In this document: in pieces, positions 50,601 to 57,982 of the stretch
Layout of the letters: every line of letters starts with the position of its first letter
Numbering within the stretch: position 1 is the stretch's first letter
NCBI GenBank assembly: GCA_019925795.1
Contig: CM034311.1
Location: 38,977,472 to 39,041,471, forward strand
Direction: 5' to 3'
Source of the DNA: Dendrobium chrysotoxum
Lineage: Eukaryota; Streptophyta; Magnoliopsida; Asparagales; Orchidaceae
DNA: 64,000 bases
Position numbers and translations under genes: made by a program
Notes under the pieces: generated by a model
What the model was told of the DNA's origin: nothing
Databases searched by the model: none
What the model saw: only the letters and a program-made list of their open reading frames with translations

Positions 50601-53600
50601 TCCAATTAACCCTAACCACTAGCCCCCACTTCCTCCCTCCTTCTTACCAACTAACCAAGCCCTAATCCACCCAAGCCGCCACCTCCTTGGGTCCCAAACC
50701 CTAGCCGCCGGTCCCTTGATCCCATGTCTTTACTACTTTCCAAACATAGGTTATGAAGATTAGGAGGGAAAATACTTCAAACTCTGATTTCAAAATTCAG
50801 ATTTGAAACCTTTCCTAATTGGGCATGATCTATATTCGGAAAGTTTTTAAACCCTTCAATTCAAAATTCAAATTTAAATTAAGAGGAGATATGAGTCATC
50901 AATTCCTCCTAATTTAATTAGTCTTATTTAGGAAACCCTCATTAAACCTCTCCCTAAAACCACTCTCCCTCCTTGATGCCGCCGGCCTACCCCCTCTCGA
51001 TCTCCTCTCTAAATCCTATCTCATTATTAGTCCCAATTAATTCCCCATTAAATCTGAAATCAAATTCGAGATTTGGAATATTGTCTTCCATCAATTAACA
51101 CCATCTCCTGGAAATAGAATCCCTAACCTATCTACCATATAGTCTGCCCCTCTCTCTCTCCTCTATCTTCCCAAAAGCTCATCCCAAACCTTCCTTTCGG
51201 CTGAAATTCTTTCTCTCCCAGATTTCCCTGTGTTTGAAAATTTCAGCAAACCCTTATGCTGTCCCACCATCCAAAGAGGCTACGTTTGCTGTCCGGAAGT
51301 TCTAACCCATCTAAATTGATTATTCCTTCATGCATGGCGGATCTGGAACATGATCACGGATTCGTTTACGACTATCAAGGCCACGTCGACATTCTCAACT
51401 CACCGTTCTTCGACCTCAACCTCGAAGTTGATCAAACCGTAGAGGAGTATGTGGAGAGGATTACTTTCACCCTTGCCGCTGCCATCGACGAACAGATTTC
51501 CTTCGTCCAATGGCAGATTGTCTCTAAGCCTTGACGAAGGTAAACCAATCTTCCAAATCTCGTATCTCCTAGTTACTTTCAATTGTGGTCTTATTTTGAT
51601 TCACAAAGATCATGTTAATTTCCCTAGTGATCTAGAGAGTTGAATGAGGGATCTTTTCATAGTGACTAGTCTCATTGTTAATTTAGGGATTTCTAGTTGA
51701 AAACCTTCCATGTATGCAACGTTAGAGTAATTGGTTATTTTGTGATCTTAACTTTTATGCATGTTACTTGGCCTAAGCTTGTTTCCTCGTTCTTGATGTT
51801 TTACTTCATCGTTTAAGTCTCTACAAGTATTTAATTAATATTATTCTCTAAACTATAGCATGCAAAATCCTTAAATAACATCATCTAGGTAATTAGGTCC
51901 TGCATCAGTTAATTACAAGAGCCAAACAAGATCTGTTAATGCACTGGAAGATGCACCTGATACGCAGAATAAAAATTGATTAATTATTGCTGGTATTACA
52001 GGCTTAGAGCTATGAGAAGAAGCTTGCAACATCCTCTATGGAAGTTGCAGGTGAAATACTCTCCCCCATAACTGCTGCTCAAATTTCACATTATGTCCGC
52101 ACCCTCCCATTTCCCAGCCCTTTCTCTCTCTCAAATCTCACTCACTCGTTGTAAATGCGAGGTACCAAATTCCAAAGGGCAATGGGCGAAATCTCTCCCT
52201 CCCTCCCTCGCAACCGCTCATCAAAAACTTGCATATAGCCAAAATTAAGAGGAAAATTCAAGTCTCTCTCACACACAGTCTGTTTACCACTCATGATCAA
52301 CAACTCATCAAATTAGGGCACGACAGCATAAAACCCATCACAATCTTCTCTGACGAAACAGGACTTTCACAACTCTAAACTAACTTTAAGAAGAACTAGA
52401 GACCAATAAACCAGTATGAGACTGGGAAATTTTGAAAGGAAACTAATGCATCTTTCTCACCTTTTGTGCCCCATCTTGACATCACTAAACATGAAGCAAT
52501 TTGTACATCATAATACTAACATTTTTAGGTTAGTTTTGTACGTTATGCATCAAAGTGCACAACACAAGGTAGCAACATTATGGTTCTCCAATAGAAACTT
52601 ATGACATGTTTATTAAGAGATTGGAGAAAGATACTCTTGGCTTCAAAAAAGTAAACTATCACAAAAAAAATGAGTCACAAACAGCAACTCCAACAACAAC
52701 ATCAAGCCTTTGTCCCACTACGTGGGGTCGGCAATATGAATCCTTTTTCTCCATTGTGCCTGGTTCAAAGTCAAATTCTCGTTTAAATCTAATAAAGAAA
52801 GATCATTTCTAATATTTTTTAACCAAGTCTTTTTAGGTCTACCTCTACCTTTCTTAACATAAGTCAAATCTAAAACCTCTACTTTCCTAACTGGGTCATC
52901 GGAAGGCCGCCGTTTTAAAATTATTTCTAAAACCTACGCTTAGGGTCAGGACTATAGATCTTCAAAAAGAGACTTTCAGTGTAGAATCATGTGTATCATT
53001 TGGTAAAAATATAAAAATTGCAACTTATAAACAAAGCTTGAAATGAAGAAATAACTTTTGCAATGATCTAAAGGAAACTAATGTTCCTCCAAGGACTTCA
53101 AGGAAGTTATGGGCAAGAAATCATTCAATTAAATGTTTTACAATGTGAGAGAAATTTTCAAAGTGTTAGATTCCTCAACTCCAATAGACTTATTGAAACC
53201 TCTCATTGCTCCTAATTTCTAACTCTTGCAGCCAAAATATTACAGAACAGAAAAATAATTGAAAAGCTTTCAAAGTTGCTTTGAAAGGGAAAATAACTGC
53301 AAGTATCCACAGTCCATTATGATTCAACAAATTGGTTTATGGGGCAATTTTTTGTAGAAACAATTGAAAGGAATATATATTTCCTTAAGAATATTATAAC
53401 CCTTGGCCTTTTCTTTAGAATAGAAGAAATGTCCGATTGACGCCTTGTCTGATGGTAAAATTATCAATAGAAGTACATAAAACAGGAAAACAAAAACAAA
53501 TTGAAACACAACTAGGACTTCACTTTTCTTTAAATCATATTCTCCATAATTTATTGACATTTTTACTCTACTTCATATTTTCAAACGATAGCATATACGC

Positions 53601-55738
53601 TGGGAATTTCTCTACATCTAGTCCTAGTTAGTTTTACATGCTATCATGGGCTCAGTAGGAACAATCATTTAATAAGAAACTAAACTTTGAAAGATAACAG
53701 CATTTATTTTTATCAGATAAAAAGTGAGAGAAGGGAGAGCACATGCTCATATATGTAATTAGAAACTGCAAAAAAAAACAAGCAATCTAGGCAAACTTCA
53801 AAGGAAGTTTCACAAATCTGGCTATGATTTTGGTTTAGGCCTTCTATCAGAAATTTTTGTTTTGGTAATTCCGATAGTCTCAGTATTTTGAAGCCTGCAG
53901 TTTTGTTTTGGTTTTGACTGTAATTTTGAATATGTTGTACTCAAAATTTCAAACTATACAATTAAAAATATCAAATAATCAGAAAATTTAGCTTAAATCT
54001 ACATTTTTAATAAATAAATTAACTTTGCAGGAAATATATCTGTGACATATAAGATGAAGTACAAAATTATGAGCATGTACCATATACTTTGTAGTAATGA
54101 TGTATGATATTTTTGAGACCGCCTCCACCATCGCATAAATCAACTCATTCGACATTTAATAAATGCAAAAATAATTTATTTTTAAGGTATCAAGTATTAT
54201 TTTTTAAATCATAAACAAAAAATTAAATAAAAAATAAAAAATAAAATTGATCTTAAACGATCATTTAGGAATCAAGAAGTGGACTATATCAATCAAGTAC
54301 AACAAAAGAAGAAAATTTTCATTGAGAAAAAAAAACATAACATGTTAAAAGTAGACCTTACATTAAAAAACTCGATCTCTATCTCGTCCTGCATGCGATT
54401 CAAAAAAAATAATTAGATTCCAAATATGCAAAAAAAAAAAAAACAATGTTACACTTTATTTGAAAATTAGCAAAACCAAGCATAATGAGAGAGCCTGAGA
54501 TTGCATCATGGATTTGCGATCAATATTCAATAGCGTGCAATTTGTAAGAATTCAGTCATTTAACACAAATTGAAAGGAATTAGGCCCACAAAAATCTCCT
54601 ACCAACTAAAACAAGAATGATAGAAAACAATATTTACAATAACAAATACCCAAACTCTGCTATGAATTAGCAATAACCTTATAGCATAATGCACACAACA
54701 ATAATAACAATGAGTACGTTCATTATGATTGCGAGTTAAAAAATTGAAAAACTTCACAACAAAAGGCAATAGAACTGATTTTAAGGCCTGAGACATTCAT
54801 GAAAACATTAAGGCTTCGTGTGGTTATTCTGTAACTCTCCTAAAAAGTAGTTTTAAAACTGTTGTTTGAGAGAACGTAGTTTTCTAACGGAAAAGTTAAT
54901 ATTAGAGTGCTTTTGAAAACAGTACAAAAATAATGGTATTCAGAATGTATTTAAAAAAAGTAGTTTTATCAAACAAATAAATAATTTTTTCTGCTTTATT
55001 GTTGCCACACGAAAAACAGTAAAAACGGATAAACAAACGAGCCCTAAGTATCCACATAGATGCATGCATACATTTGTATGTGTTGTGGATAAACACATAA
55101 TACAATCAAACGCACATAAAACATGCACACACTTTACATGCTCAGTTGCATACAACCACACCTATACATAATAGCCGGACGCACACCTAATGTATTCTTA
55201 CATCATAAATGCATGCAATCATGCACACACAAACATGGACACATACATGATAACTAAATAACCAGCTTCTTCCTCCCTCCCTCCATCATTATAAAGACAA
55301 AACTTAAGAAACTCAACATTAGCAACTTTCATCGATGTTGAATCTTTTAACCAAAAAAAATAGTTCTAAAAGGTTGTCAGATTAGATCGAAATCTCCATG
55401 GTGAAATAAATATTGGTTTAATACAAAAAGTTGGCAAAATTGCAGGAAATCCATGTCACATTACGAAAGATGCCCTACTCCCATCCAAAAAAAGAATGAT
55501 CTTCCAGCATTAACAATACAAGAATGAAAAAATGGCTGATTTTTGGAAGAACATGGACCGCCATTACGTTTCAACAAAAGCAATTAGAGCAAACGAGAAA
55601 GAGATATACCGCAATCGCGTTGCAAGCGGAGCATTCGTCTTCCATGCTATAAACCAATGAGAGGTTTGCAAGAATGAGCGCAACAAAAAGCACTGATCTA
55701 GGGTTCTTCCCCTTTCTCTTACACTCCATCCCCGCCAT
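15564..55738 (-). CDS. Canopy-family (DUF3456) ER protein gene, 3' end missing
   Basis: Five minus-strand exons with GT/AG borders join in one frame: 55610-55738, 54362-54388, 49235-49314, 47450-47522 and 15564-15627 (repeated at 27811-27874), about 124 residues. Residues 1-13 are basic, 15-31 form a hydrophobic signal peptide (VLFVALILANLSLVYS), and CSACNAIA follows with a CxxC pair (C36, C39). Exon 3 gives KNFLDIHQGMDS...GKYTDY, exon 4 VVELLDGLCEKM, exon 5 LDTGEEIWVRVHDWND. This order matches plant TLR4-regulator/MIR-interacting saposin-like (Canopy) proteins. In animals the family acts as ER-lumen chaperone cofactors; the plant role is poorly known. The family's C-terminal half (cysteines and the S-K-x-I-S-x-x-C-G-R-L region) should follow but is not in the window. 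Intron 4 spans 31.8 kb as assembled, about 19.6 kb if the duplication is artificial, and is filled with retrotransposons. Splice sites are inferred from sequence only. Confidence 0.8.
16290..17811 (-). repeat. TE1 3' LTR (1522 bp)
   Basis: Directly follows the polypurine tract after the chromodomain and ends where the sequence matching the 5' LTR remnant (CATCTAATATATGTTTCACATCA) stops. It holds the conserved short ORF at 16628-16843 and about three U3 repeat units (AATTAAGTGGAGTTAATGAG-type) at 17000-17150. Duplicate LTR: 28537-30056. Confidence 0.85.
16628..16843 (-). pseudogene. LTR-embedded conserved ORF (frameshifted copy)
   Basis: Starts MADLNLDHGFVFD at 16843, loses frame by one base, then continues in the next frame as VDVLHSPFFDIDFGNDYTV, EEYVDRILFSLATAIDQ and a tail ending ISFPG. 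The donor-like CCCGG/GTAACTC at 16627 ends it. The same frame occurs in the LTRs at 36223, 45201 (reverse) and 51334 and in the assembly duplicate at 28875-29090. There is no match to gag, pol or any family I know. The shared start codon, motifs and donor suggest a 5' leader peptide or first coding exon of this retrotransposon lineage; alternatively it is a captured host exon. Function unknown. Confidence 0.6.
17898..22508 (-). pseudogene. TE1 gag-pol relic with chromodomain, copy A
   Basis: Begins at a methionine (ATGGACCCC, 22508) shared with TE3 gag but soon hits stops. Gag core: FDGTLDSQVFLDWLKGMDSY (22026-22349), then a CCHC zinc knuckle CFKCQGYGHIASQC (21293-21577). Protease: around the D-S-G site at about 21180, followed by MITKLNLKAVPH. 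RT: the YFDDIL catalytic box at about 20120. RNase H: 19429-19641 (NEKLNDIRQRYSTYDKQFYA). Integrase core: 18704-18973 (VVVDCFSKLAHV, IVSDRGIKF). Chromodomain: RYLVQWKEK...TWIDRDEL at 17898-18000. Many stops and frameshifts (for example near 20240, 20390 and 18550) make it inactive. The encoded proteins would normally form the capsid, copy RNA and integrate cDNA. Confidence 0.9.
22697..23106 (+). repeat. TE3 5' LTR, truncated by the gap (copy A)
   Basis: Starts TGATGGGGACATCAGCAC straight after TE1's LTR remnant and matches 34944-35354. It carries the TATA-like CTATTTATAGCC. It is cut by the N run, so the left contig ended inside a high-copy LTR, a usual place for assembly to stop. Confidence 0.9.
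23107..23606. other. Assembly gap of exactly 500 N
   Basis: A round-number placeholder. The sequence to its right repeats sequence found 12.2 kb to its left, so the gap probably has no or negative true length. Frames reading across it are meaningless. Confidence 0.98.
27811..27874 (-). CDS. Canopy-like gene, exon 5 (copy B)
   Basis: Identical to 15564-15627, including acceptor TTGTAG and donor GGTAAAG/GTAAGA. Probably the same exon represented twice by unmerged contigs. If the duplication is real, the gene would have two exon 5 copies, and splicing both in would shift frame because the exon is 64 bases long. Confidence 0.75.
28875..29090 (-). pseudogene. LTR-embedded conserved ORF (copy B)
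   Basis: Same as 16628-16843, with the same one-base frame loss after MADLNLDHGFVFD and the same donor-like end. Counted twice because of the 11.7-kb duplication. Confidence 0.6.
30143..34755 (-). pseudogene. TE1 gag-pol relic with chromodomain, copy B
   Basis: Longer uninterrupted pieces than copy A. 32483-33397 (304 codons) covers the end of protease through RT (CAMPTLLTPKKDGTWRMCVD). 32218-32478 holds YFDDIL. 31677-32131 holds the RT/RNase H connection and RNase H. 30950-31219 is the integrase core, and 30143-30859 is the integrase C-terminus plus chromodomain (238 codons, ILNDEVISTKDGG, WIDRDEL). Gag at 34273-34596 and 33675-34121 includes the CCHC knuckle CFKCQGYGHIASQC. Stops between these blocks show it is dead. 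The better frames may reflect an allele with fewer mutations or better base calling in this contig. Confidence 0.9.
36223..36409 (+). CDS. LTR-embedded conserved ORF (TE3 copy)
   Basis: Open from ATG at 36223: MLADPDLDFGIVYDEQG, then HSTFFDVN and TVEEYVERILDTL, with no stop until well past a donor-like AAGG/GTGAAC at 36410. Alignment by eye with the LTR ORFs at 16843, 45201 and 51334 keeps the start, the FxYDxQG segment, FFDxN and TVEEYVxRI. It lies about 800 bases before gag, after a long LTR leader. If spliced it would be a first exon; joining it to the acceptor-like sites just before gag does not give a clean gag fusion, so a separate small peptide is as likely. Unknown function. Confidence 0.5.
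37021..41789 (+). pseudogene. TE3 gag-pol relic with chromodomain
   Basis: Gag 37021-37962 starts MDPEQLGRTLDLLVGQM and contains FNGTLDPQLFLDWVKGMDSF; it has an in-frame TAG at about 37267, and the zinc knuckle at about 38020 is frameshifted. Protease: VDSGSCINAVS at about 38332. RT: 38604-39344 and 39345-39899, with a TAA between them just before the palm; YFDDILIYS at about 39380. RNase H: CDASGVGIGG (about 39822) through 40170. Integrase: zinc-binding CHTCQLAKQ at about 40486, core VDRF, SDRD and QTE (40427-40987). Chromodomain: YLIRWRDK...TWLDREEL, ending about 41650. The frame is broken at least six times, so it is inactive. Confidence 0.9.
41728..42996 (+). repeat. TE3 3' LTR, truncated
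   Basis: Follows the end of pol and PPT. It matches the 5' LTR to position 36222, that is up to the start of the LTR ORF, and then joins the last 82 bases of TE4's 5' LTR. The proline-rich frames at 42114-42838 are LTR noise. Confidence 0.85.
42997..45139 (+). mobile_element. TE4: gag-only (pol-deleted) gypsy element
   Basis: 5' LTR reduced to its last about 80 bases (to CTAACA at 43078), then PBS TTAGTATCAGAGC (43081-43093). A gag relic follows, then directly GACAAGATGGG...AGGAGGGGAG (PPT, to 44670), and the 3' LTR 44674-45139 (TGTTAGACC...CTAACA, 466 bp). Everything from protease to integrase is missing. The right flank is AGCAC (45140-45144); the left target duplication is lost with the 5' LTR. 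Confidence 0.8.
43243..44672 (+). pseudogene. TE4 gag relic
   Basis: An N-terminal coiled-coil-like stretch (VLEGEIGQLKTEISDF...KMDGNFSSL) is followed by a repetitive charged region rich in ELERRGAEFER words, with stops at about 43390 and 43700. The gag core at 43823-44374 has KLKIPIFEGADTHGWIYKVE, RYFAINGL, SWYQW and a late YLVSRLDRLP block, typical of plant gypsy gag. At about 44530 LYFRCNERYTLGHMC matches the CxxCxxxxxxGHxC knuckle, its second cysteine replaced. The frame ends at PCGQDGSLGGEYC, with the PPT immediately after. Not functional. Confidence 0.8.
45140..45201 (-). pseudogene. LTR-embedded conserved ORF, 5' stub
   Basis: Starts at 45201 with MADPNLDHGFIFDDQGLVDV and is cut by TE4. 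Its intact frame at the point where TE1's copy has lost one base shows that the ancestral frame was open. Confidence 0.6.
45140..46325 (-). repeat. TE1-family LTR remnant (5' part)
   Basis: Reads on the minus strand from TGATGAGGACATCAGCAGG at 46325 down to the LTR ORF, where TE4 cuts it. It is closely similar to the TE1 3' LTR but has about five U3 repeat units (45360-45660) instead of three. It may be the rest of TE1's own 5' LTR separated by TE3 and TE4, but the flank AATTC (46326-46330) does not match TATTG beside the 3' LTR. A purine-rich GAAGGAGAA stretch precedes it. Confidence 0.75.
46380..46768 (+). pseudogene. TE5: gypsy integrase C-terminal relic
   Basis: 46542-46769 reads MIRLCNEQFQLSTCSKL, then LGPIHIVKHINDNAYIIDH and STFNVSNIFTYHPP. 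This is the conserved integrase C-terminal pattern GDLVMIRL...KLGPF.V...INDNAYVIDLP...STFNV.DL..YH. Weaker out-of-frame similarity (ARNKLSISN, HRRH) extends left to 46380. No other part of the element is recognised. The TE1-family LTR ends at 46325 right beside it, so that LTR probably inserted into this relic. Confidence 0.75.
46769..47268. other. No feature recognised
   Basis: Possibly 3' sequence of the gypsy relic, then Canopy intron 4. No terminal repeats or coding signals are seen. Confidence 0.4.
47269..47398. mobile_element. Tourist-like MITE, perfect TAA target duplication
   Basis: GGATTCATTTGGGAC...ACCCAAACGAAGAC, 130 bp, foldback, flanked by TAA (47266-47268 and 47399-47401). Sits 52 bases downstream of Canopy exon 4 in intron 4. 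Confidence 0.8.
47450..47522 (-). CDS. Canopy-like gene, exon 4
   Basis: Acceptor ATTACAG at 47523; the exon encodes NGTQTVVELLDGLCEKM then LDHTLEK; donor GTAAAA. Its first base completes the arginine codon begun at the end of exon 3, which supports the pairing. Confidence 0.85.
47523..48443. other. Canopy intron 3 sequence
   Basis: AT-rich. Close to its end, two stretches around 48330-48380 and 48405-48443 repeat CAATTATCAAGTGAGTTTC and a GATATGCGCTAGCAGC/GATACGCCAGCAGC word that is also the start of the adjacent LTR, suggesting an imperfect local duplication. Confidence 0.4.
48444..48943 (+). mobile_element. Small solo LTR (500 bp)
   Basis: TGATACGCC...GGTGTATCA ends; flanks CAAAA and CCAAA (4 of 5 match). 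The 3' part resembles the TE4 LTR: GATCTACCTCTC, GTAGATCGCTTGTATCTTGC and AATAAAA. No internal region. Lies in Canopy intron 3. Confidence 0.65.
49235..49314 (-). CDS. Canopy-like gene, exon 3
   Basis: Acceptor CCAATGAG at 49315, exon KKSKNFLDIHQGMDSIGR, then LEGKYTDY and AG; donor GTGC. The family normally has NEKxRNHLDMRxxLDSxGQxxGKVIDYR here, so order and spacing fit. Confidence 0.8.
49661..50259 (+). mobile_element. GC-rich hAT-type non-autonomous element, 8-bp TSD
   Basis: TIRs TAGGGGTGTCAA...TTGACACCCCTA, target duplication ACCCCAAG exactly repeated (49653-49660 and 50260-50267). The subterminal zones are tandem CGGGTCGGGTTCGGGT-type repeats in opposite orientation at the two ends. The core (49860-50095) is an array of about 20-bp GCCCGCACCCGCGCGCTC-type units. 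Extremely CpG-rich in an AT-rich region. The arginine/alanine ORFs are repeat translation. An 8-bp duplication with these ends is the hAT pattern. Confidence 0.85.
51334..51534 (+). CDS. LTR-embedded conserved ORF (solo LTR copy)
   Basis: Open frame from ATG 51334: MADLEHDHGFVYDYQGHVD, ILNSPFFDLNLEVDQTVEEY, VERITFTLAAAIDEQ, then WQIVSKP and stop; a donor-like GACGAAG/GTAAACC lies just after. 66 codons; an upstream in-frame ATG at 51256 exists, but the conserved start is 51334. It shares motifs with the frames at 16843, 36223 and 45201 despite clear nucleotide divergence, which points to past selection on the peptide. Acidic, no signal peptide or membrane segment. Function unknown. Confidence 0.55.
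   Translation: MADLEHDHGFVYDYQGHVDILNSPFFDLNLEVDQTVEEYVERITFTLAAAIDEQISFVQWQIVSKP
51913..52683. other. Canopy intron 2 sequence, nothing recognised
   Basis: Mixed composition; short CCCTCCCTC tracts near 52195. No supported ORF or repeat boundary. Confidence 0.4.
52684..52915 (-). mobile_element. RTE-type LINE 3' tail fragment
   Basis: Plus-strand CAACTCCAACAACAACATC, then GCCTTTGTCCCACTACGTGG, GGTCGGCAATATGAATCC and GGTCTACCTCTACC: the very common 3' end of plant RTE LINEs seen in reverse, with the (TTG)n tail on the left. 5'-truncated, no ORF; lies in Canopy intron 2. Confidence 0.75.
54362..54388 (-). CDS. Canopy-like gene, micro-exon 2 (27 bp)
   Basis: Acceptor GCATGCAG, exon DEIEIEFFN, donor GTAAGG. 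It joins CNAIA of exon 1 in phase 0 and fits the family's CxxCxxxAxELExxL pattern. Very short, so its call depends on the flanking exons. Confidence 0.75.
54812..55044. mobile_element. Tourist-like MITE, 233 bp, TAA target duplication
   Basis: GGCTTCGTGTGG...AACAAACGAGCCC flanked by TAA (54809-54811, 55045-55047). Longer than the other copies and more diverged in the middle; in Canopy intron 1. Confidence 0.7.
55610..55738 (-). CDS. Canopy-like gene, exon 1 with signal peptide
   Basis: ATG at 55738 (context GGCGAGATGG). A second in-frame Met is at codon 4. Encodes a basic N-terminus, hydrophobic VLFVALILANLSLV, then SMEDECSACNAIA, ending GCG/GTATAT. The signal peptide predicts entry into the ER; the CxxC belongs to the saposin-like fold. 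Confidence 0.85.
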
Positions 55739-55786
55739 CTCGCCGGCTAACTTTCGGTTAAAATGCTCTTGAAGAGATCGGGTTTG

Positions 55787-55797
55787 GCTTTTATAGA
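55787..55797 (-). promoter_or_regulatory. TATA box of the Canopy-like gene
   Basis: Minus strand TCTATAAAAGCC, about 50 bases upstream of the ATG, implying a short 5' leader of roughly 20-25 bases. Good match to the plant TATA consensus; transcription start not proven. Confidence 0.65.
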
Positions 55798-56547
55798 CGG
55801 TTTACGAGTAAGGCACTGCCCGCCAAGCACGGCATAATAAATAAATAAATACGATAAAAGCCGGACAGAACGATCGTCAGTGGCCCCACCTCGATATCCG
55901 CCTTTTCCACGGCCGTACGCGTGGATACAACGATTGCTCTATCGAAATTCTTATATTTTTTGTATTATTTTTATATAACAAATAACATAAATAAAATATA
56001 TTAATTTAGTTAGTTTTTATTTAGTGAGTTTTTAATCATTTTAGAAGTCACATACAATTTCAGTCATTTAAGTACTCTATAGTTATTTTATGTCCATTCC
56101 TCTTCTTGGAAAAACATCTCTGAAATCTTACTTTGAATCTAAATATCTCTAATTTTGCTAATAACATGCGCTTATAATATCCTTGATTTTGACTGTGATC
56201 TACTTATTTAAAGTCTAACTAAAAAAAGTGAATTCGAACAAAGTTGGAACTTTGTTCAAATCGAGCTTGAAAATGTTCAAACAAGGAGCACACAAGGTTC
56301 GATCATATTGGAACAAGGTTTAAACATGATTTATCTTCGGCAAATACAACAATGTATTCCAATAGTTTTAACATTGTAGATTGAAAGGTAGATGCAAAAG
56401 AGCAAGTGCATTTATAATTGCTATAATGTAATATAGATATAAAAAAAGTATAACATGATAATTATAACACAGCAGAGAGCAATCATAATAGCTATGACAA
56501 TACAAATTATAAGATAGATAATACATAGTGAAAATGACAGTTATAAT
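55798..56547. other. Upstream region of the Canopy-like gene
   Basis: 55850-55940 is relatively GC-rich and contains GTGGCCCC and CCACGGCCG words that could be promoter elements; the rest is AT-rich. No ORF. Confidence 0.4.
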
Positions 56548-56552
56548 ATATT

Positions 56553-57977
56553 TGTTGTGTCATGGAATATTCGCGGCGGTATAGAGAAATAAAGTTTAAC
56601 ATTCAAGCTTTGTACAATATCCAACACACAGATAGATAAATGAGTAGGGATGCAGCGCTTATAAGAGACACCAGAGTTTTTATGTGAAAATCCCTGAAAA
56701 GAGGAAAAAACCACAGGGCTTTGCCTAGTTTGAATGAATCTGCTAGTGTTTGTTGTTGATTATAAATGAGGCACTTCCTTGGGGGGTAGGCCTTGGCTTG
56801 ATCTAGCCAATATACATCATATAGAGGGCATTACATGGTGGGAGTTGAAAGAATCAGTATTGACATGTTCGTTTAGTCTGCAGGGTTGTAGTTGGAAAGC
56901 AATGTAGGTCGGAAGGACAACAATTGGGCAACGGTGGCCAGAAGGATCGTAGTTGGGCGACGGAGATCGGCGAGATCATGAGAGATCGTAGTCAAGCAAT
57001 GGTAGTCGGCAGAACTGTAATCAGTTGGCGGCAGATGTTGGAAAGACTGTAGTTGAGCAATGGTGGTAGGAGAGACAGTAGTCAGGCAACGACGATTGAA
57101 AGGTCCGTAATCAGGCGACGGAGGTCGAGGAGATCGGTCTAGAGATGGTGGTCGAAGAGACCATAGTCGGCGGGCGACTAAGGATAAAAATACTATAGTT
57201 GGGCAATGGTGGTCGGCAAGACTATAATCGGCGGGCAGCGGATGTCGGAATGATTGCAATTTAGCATAGTCGGAGAGACCGTAGTTGACAAGCGACGTCA
57301 TTTGGGAGGAGATCAAGCATTGATAGCATCCAGGAAGAGTTTCGGCAATAATTGGAGAACGGACTAAGGTCCAGCGATGGTCGGGAAGAGATCTGGCAGC
57401 AGCTAACAAATGGGCGGAAGTCCAGTGACGATCGGTGGTCAGGAAGAGATCTGGCGGTGGTCAATGGCAGGGGAGCTCCCCAAGTTTTTCCTTTTCTTCC
57501 TCCCCCTCATGTGAAGACTGAGAGGCTATTTATAATTTTGTGGGATTGACATGTCTAGTAAATAGGGAGAAGATCAAGAGCATGTTGAGAGACAGCTCAT
57601 AGTGATCCCTTTGATCATGAAGTGTTTATCAATCATTTAGATGCCCTAGAGATGTTAGAATTGACTGATCTTGGGCTCGTTGGATTCGTCTCATCGAGTC
57701 ACTCGATACAACTATAAGCATGCCATATTCGAATTTTGGTAGTCCAATTGATGCTCTGAAGCTTTCAAATATACTTTGGACCTTTGATTTGGACTCATTT
57801 TGGCTTGGATTGGATCAAATTTGATATCATTGGGTTCGTCTCCTTGAGATGTTCAATTTGACTATGAGCTTGATGAAATTGGAGATCATATGGTCCTAAT
57901 TTTAATTTTTGAAGCCTAAATCTCATATTTACATTGATATTTGTGCCCGATCAAGGTGAATTTTTAGTAACATATCA
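56553..57977 (-). mobile_element. Copia-like solo LTR with perfect TSD
   Basis: Minus-strand ends TGATATGTTACTAAAAATTC (57977) and ATGACACAACA (56553); ATATT is repeated exactly at 56548-56552 and 57978-57982. Near the end, CAGGGATTTTCACATAAAAA and CTCTGGTGTCTCTTATA are typical of plant copia R/U5 regions. 1425 bp. The middle is a minisatellite (56890-57440). No internal region. Confidence 0.8.
56890..57440. repeat. Degenerate minisatellite inside the solo LTR
   Basis: About ten degenerate units of 45-60 bases built on GGTCGGnnAGAnCGTAGTCGGG and CAACGGTGG/CGACGGAGG words. The minus-strand ORF of 178 codons reads SLADHHCPTI-like repeats and is compositional. Confidence 0.75.
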
Positions 57978-57982
57978 ATATT

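Larger units (their letters stand above)
49498..51907 (+). mobile_element. Solo LTR of the TE1/TE3 lineage with perfect 5-bp TSD
   Basis: Starts TGATGAGGACATCAGACC, ends GGTCCTGCATCA, and is flanked by GTTAA on both sides (49493-49497 and 51908-51912). About 1.8 kb once the nested hAT-type element (49661-50259) is removed. TATA-like CTATTTATAGCC at about 50304; GGATTCGTGG and CCGCCGGCC-rich leader as in TE3. It contains the conserved LTR ORF at 51334-51534. Lies in Canopy intron 2. Confidence 0.85.
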
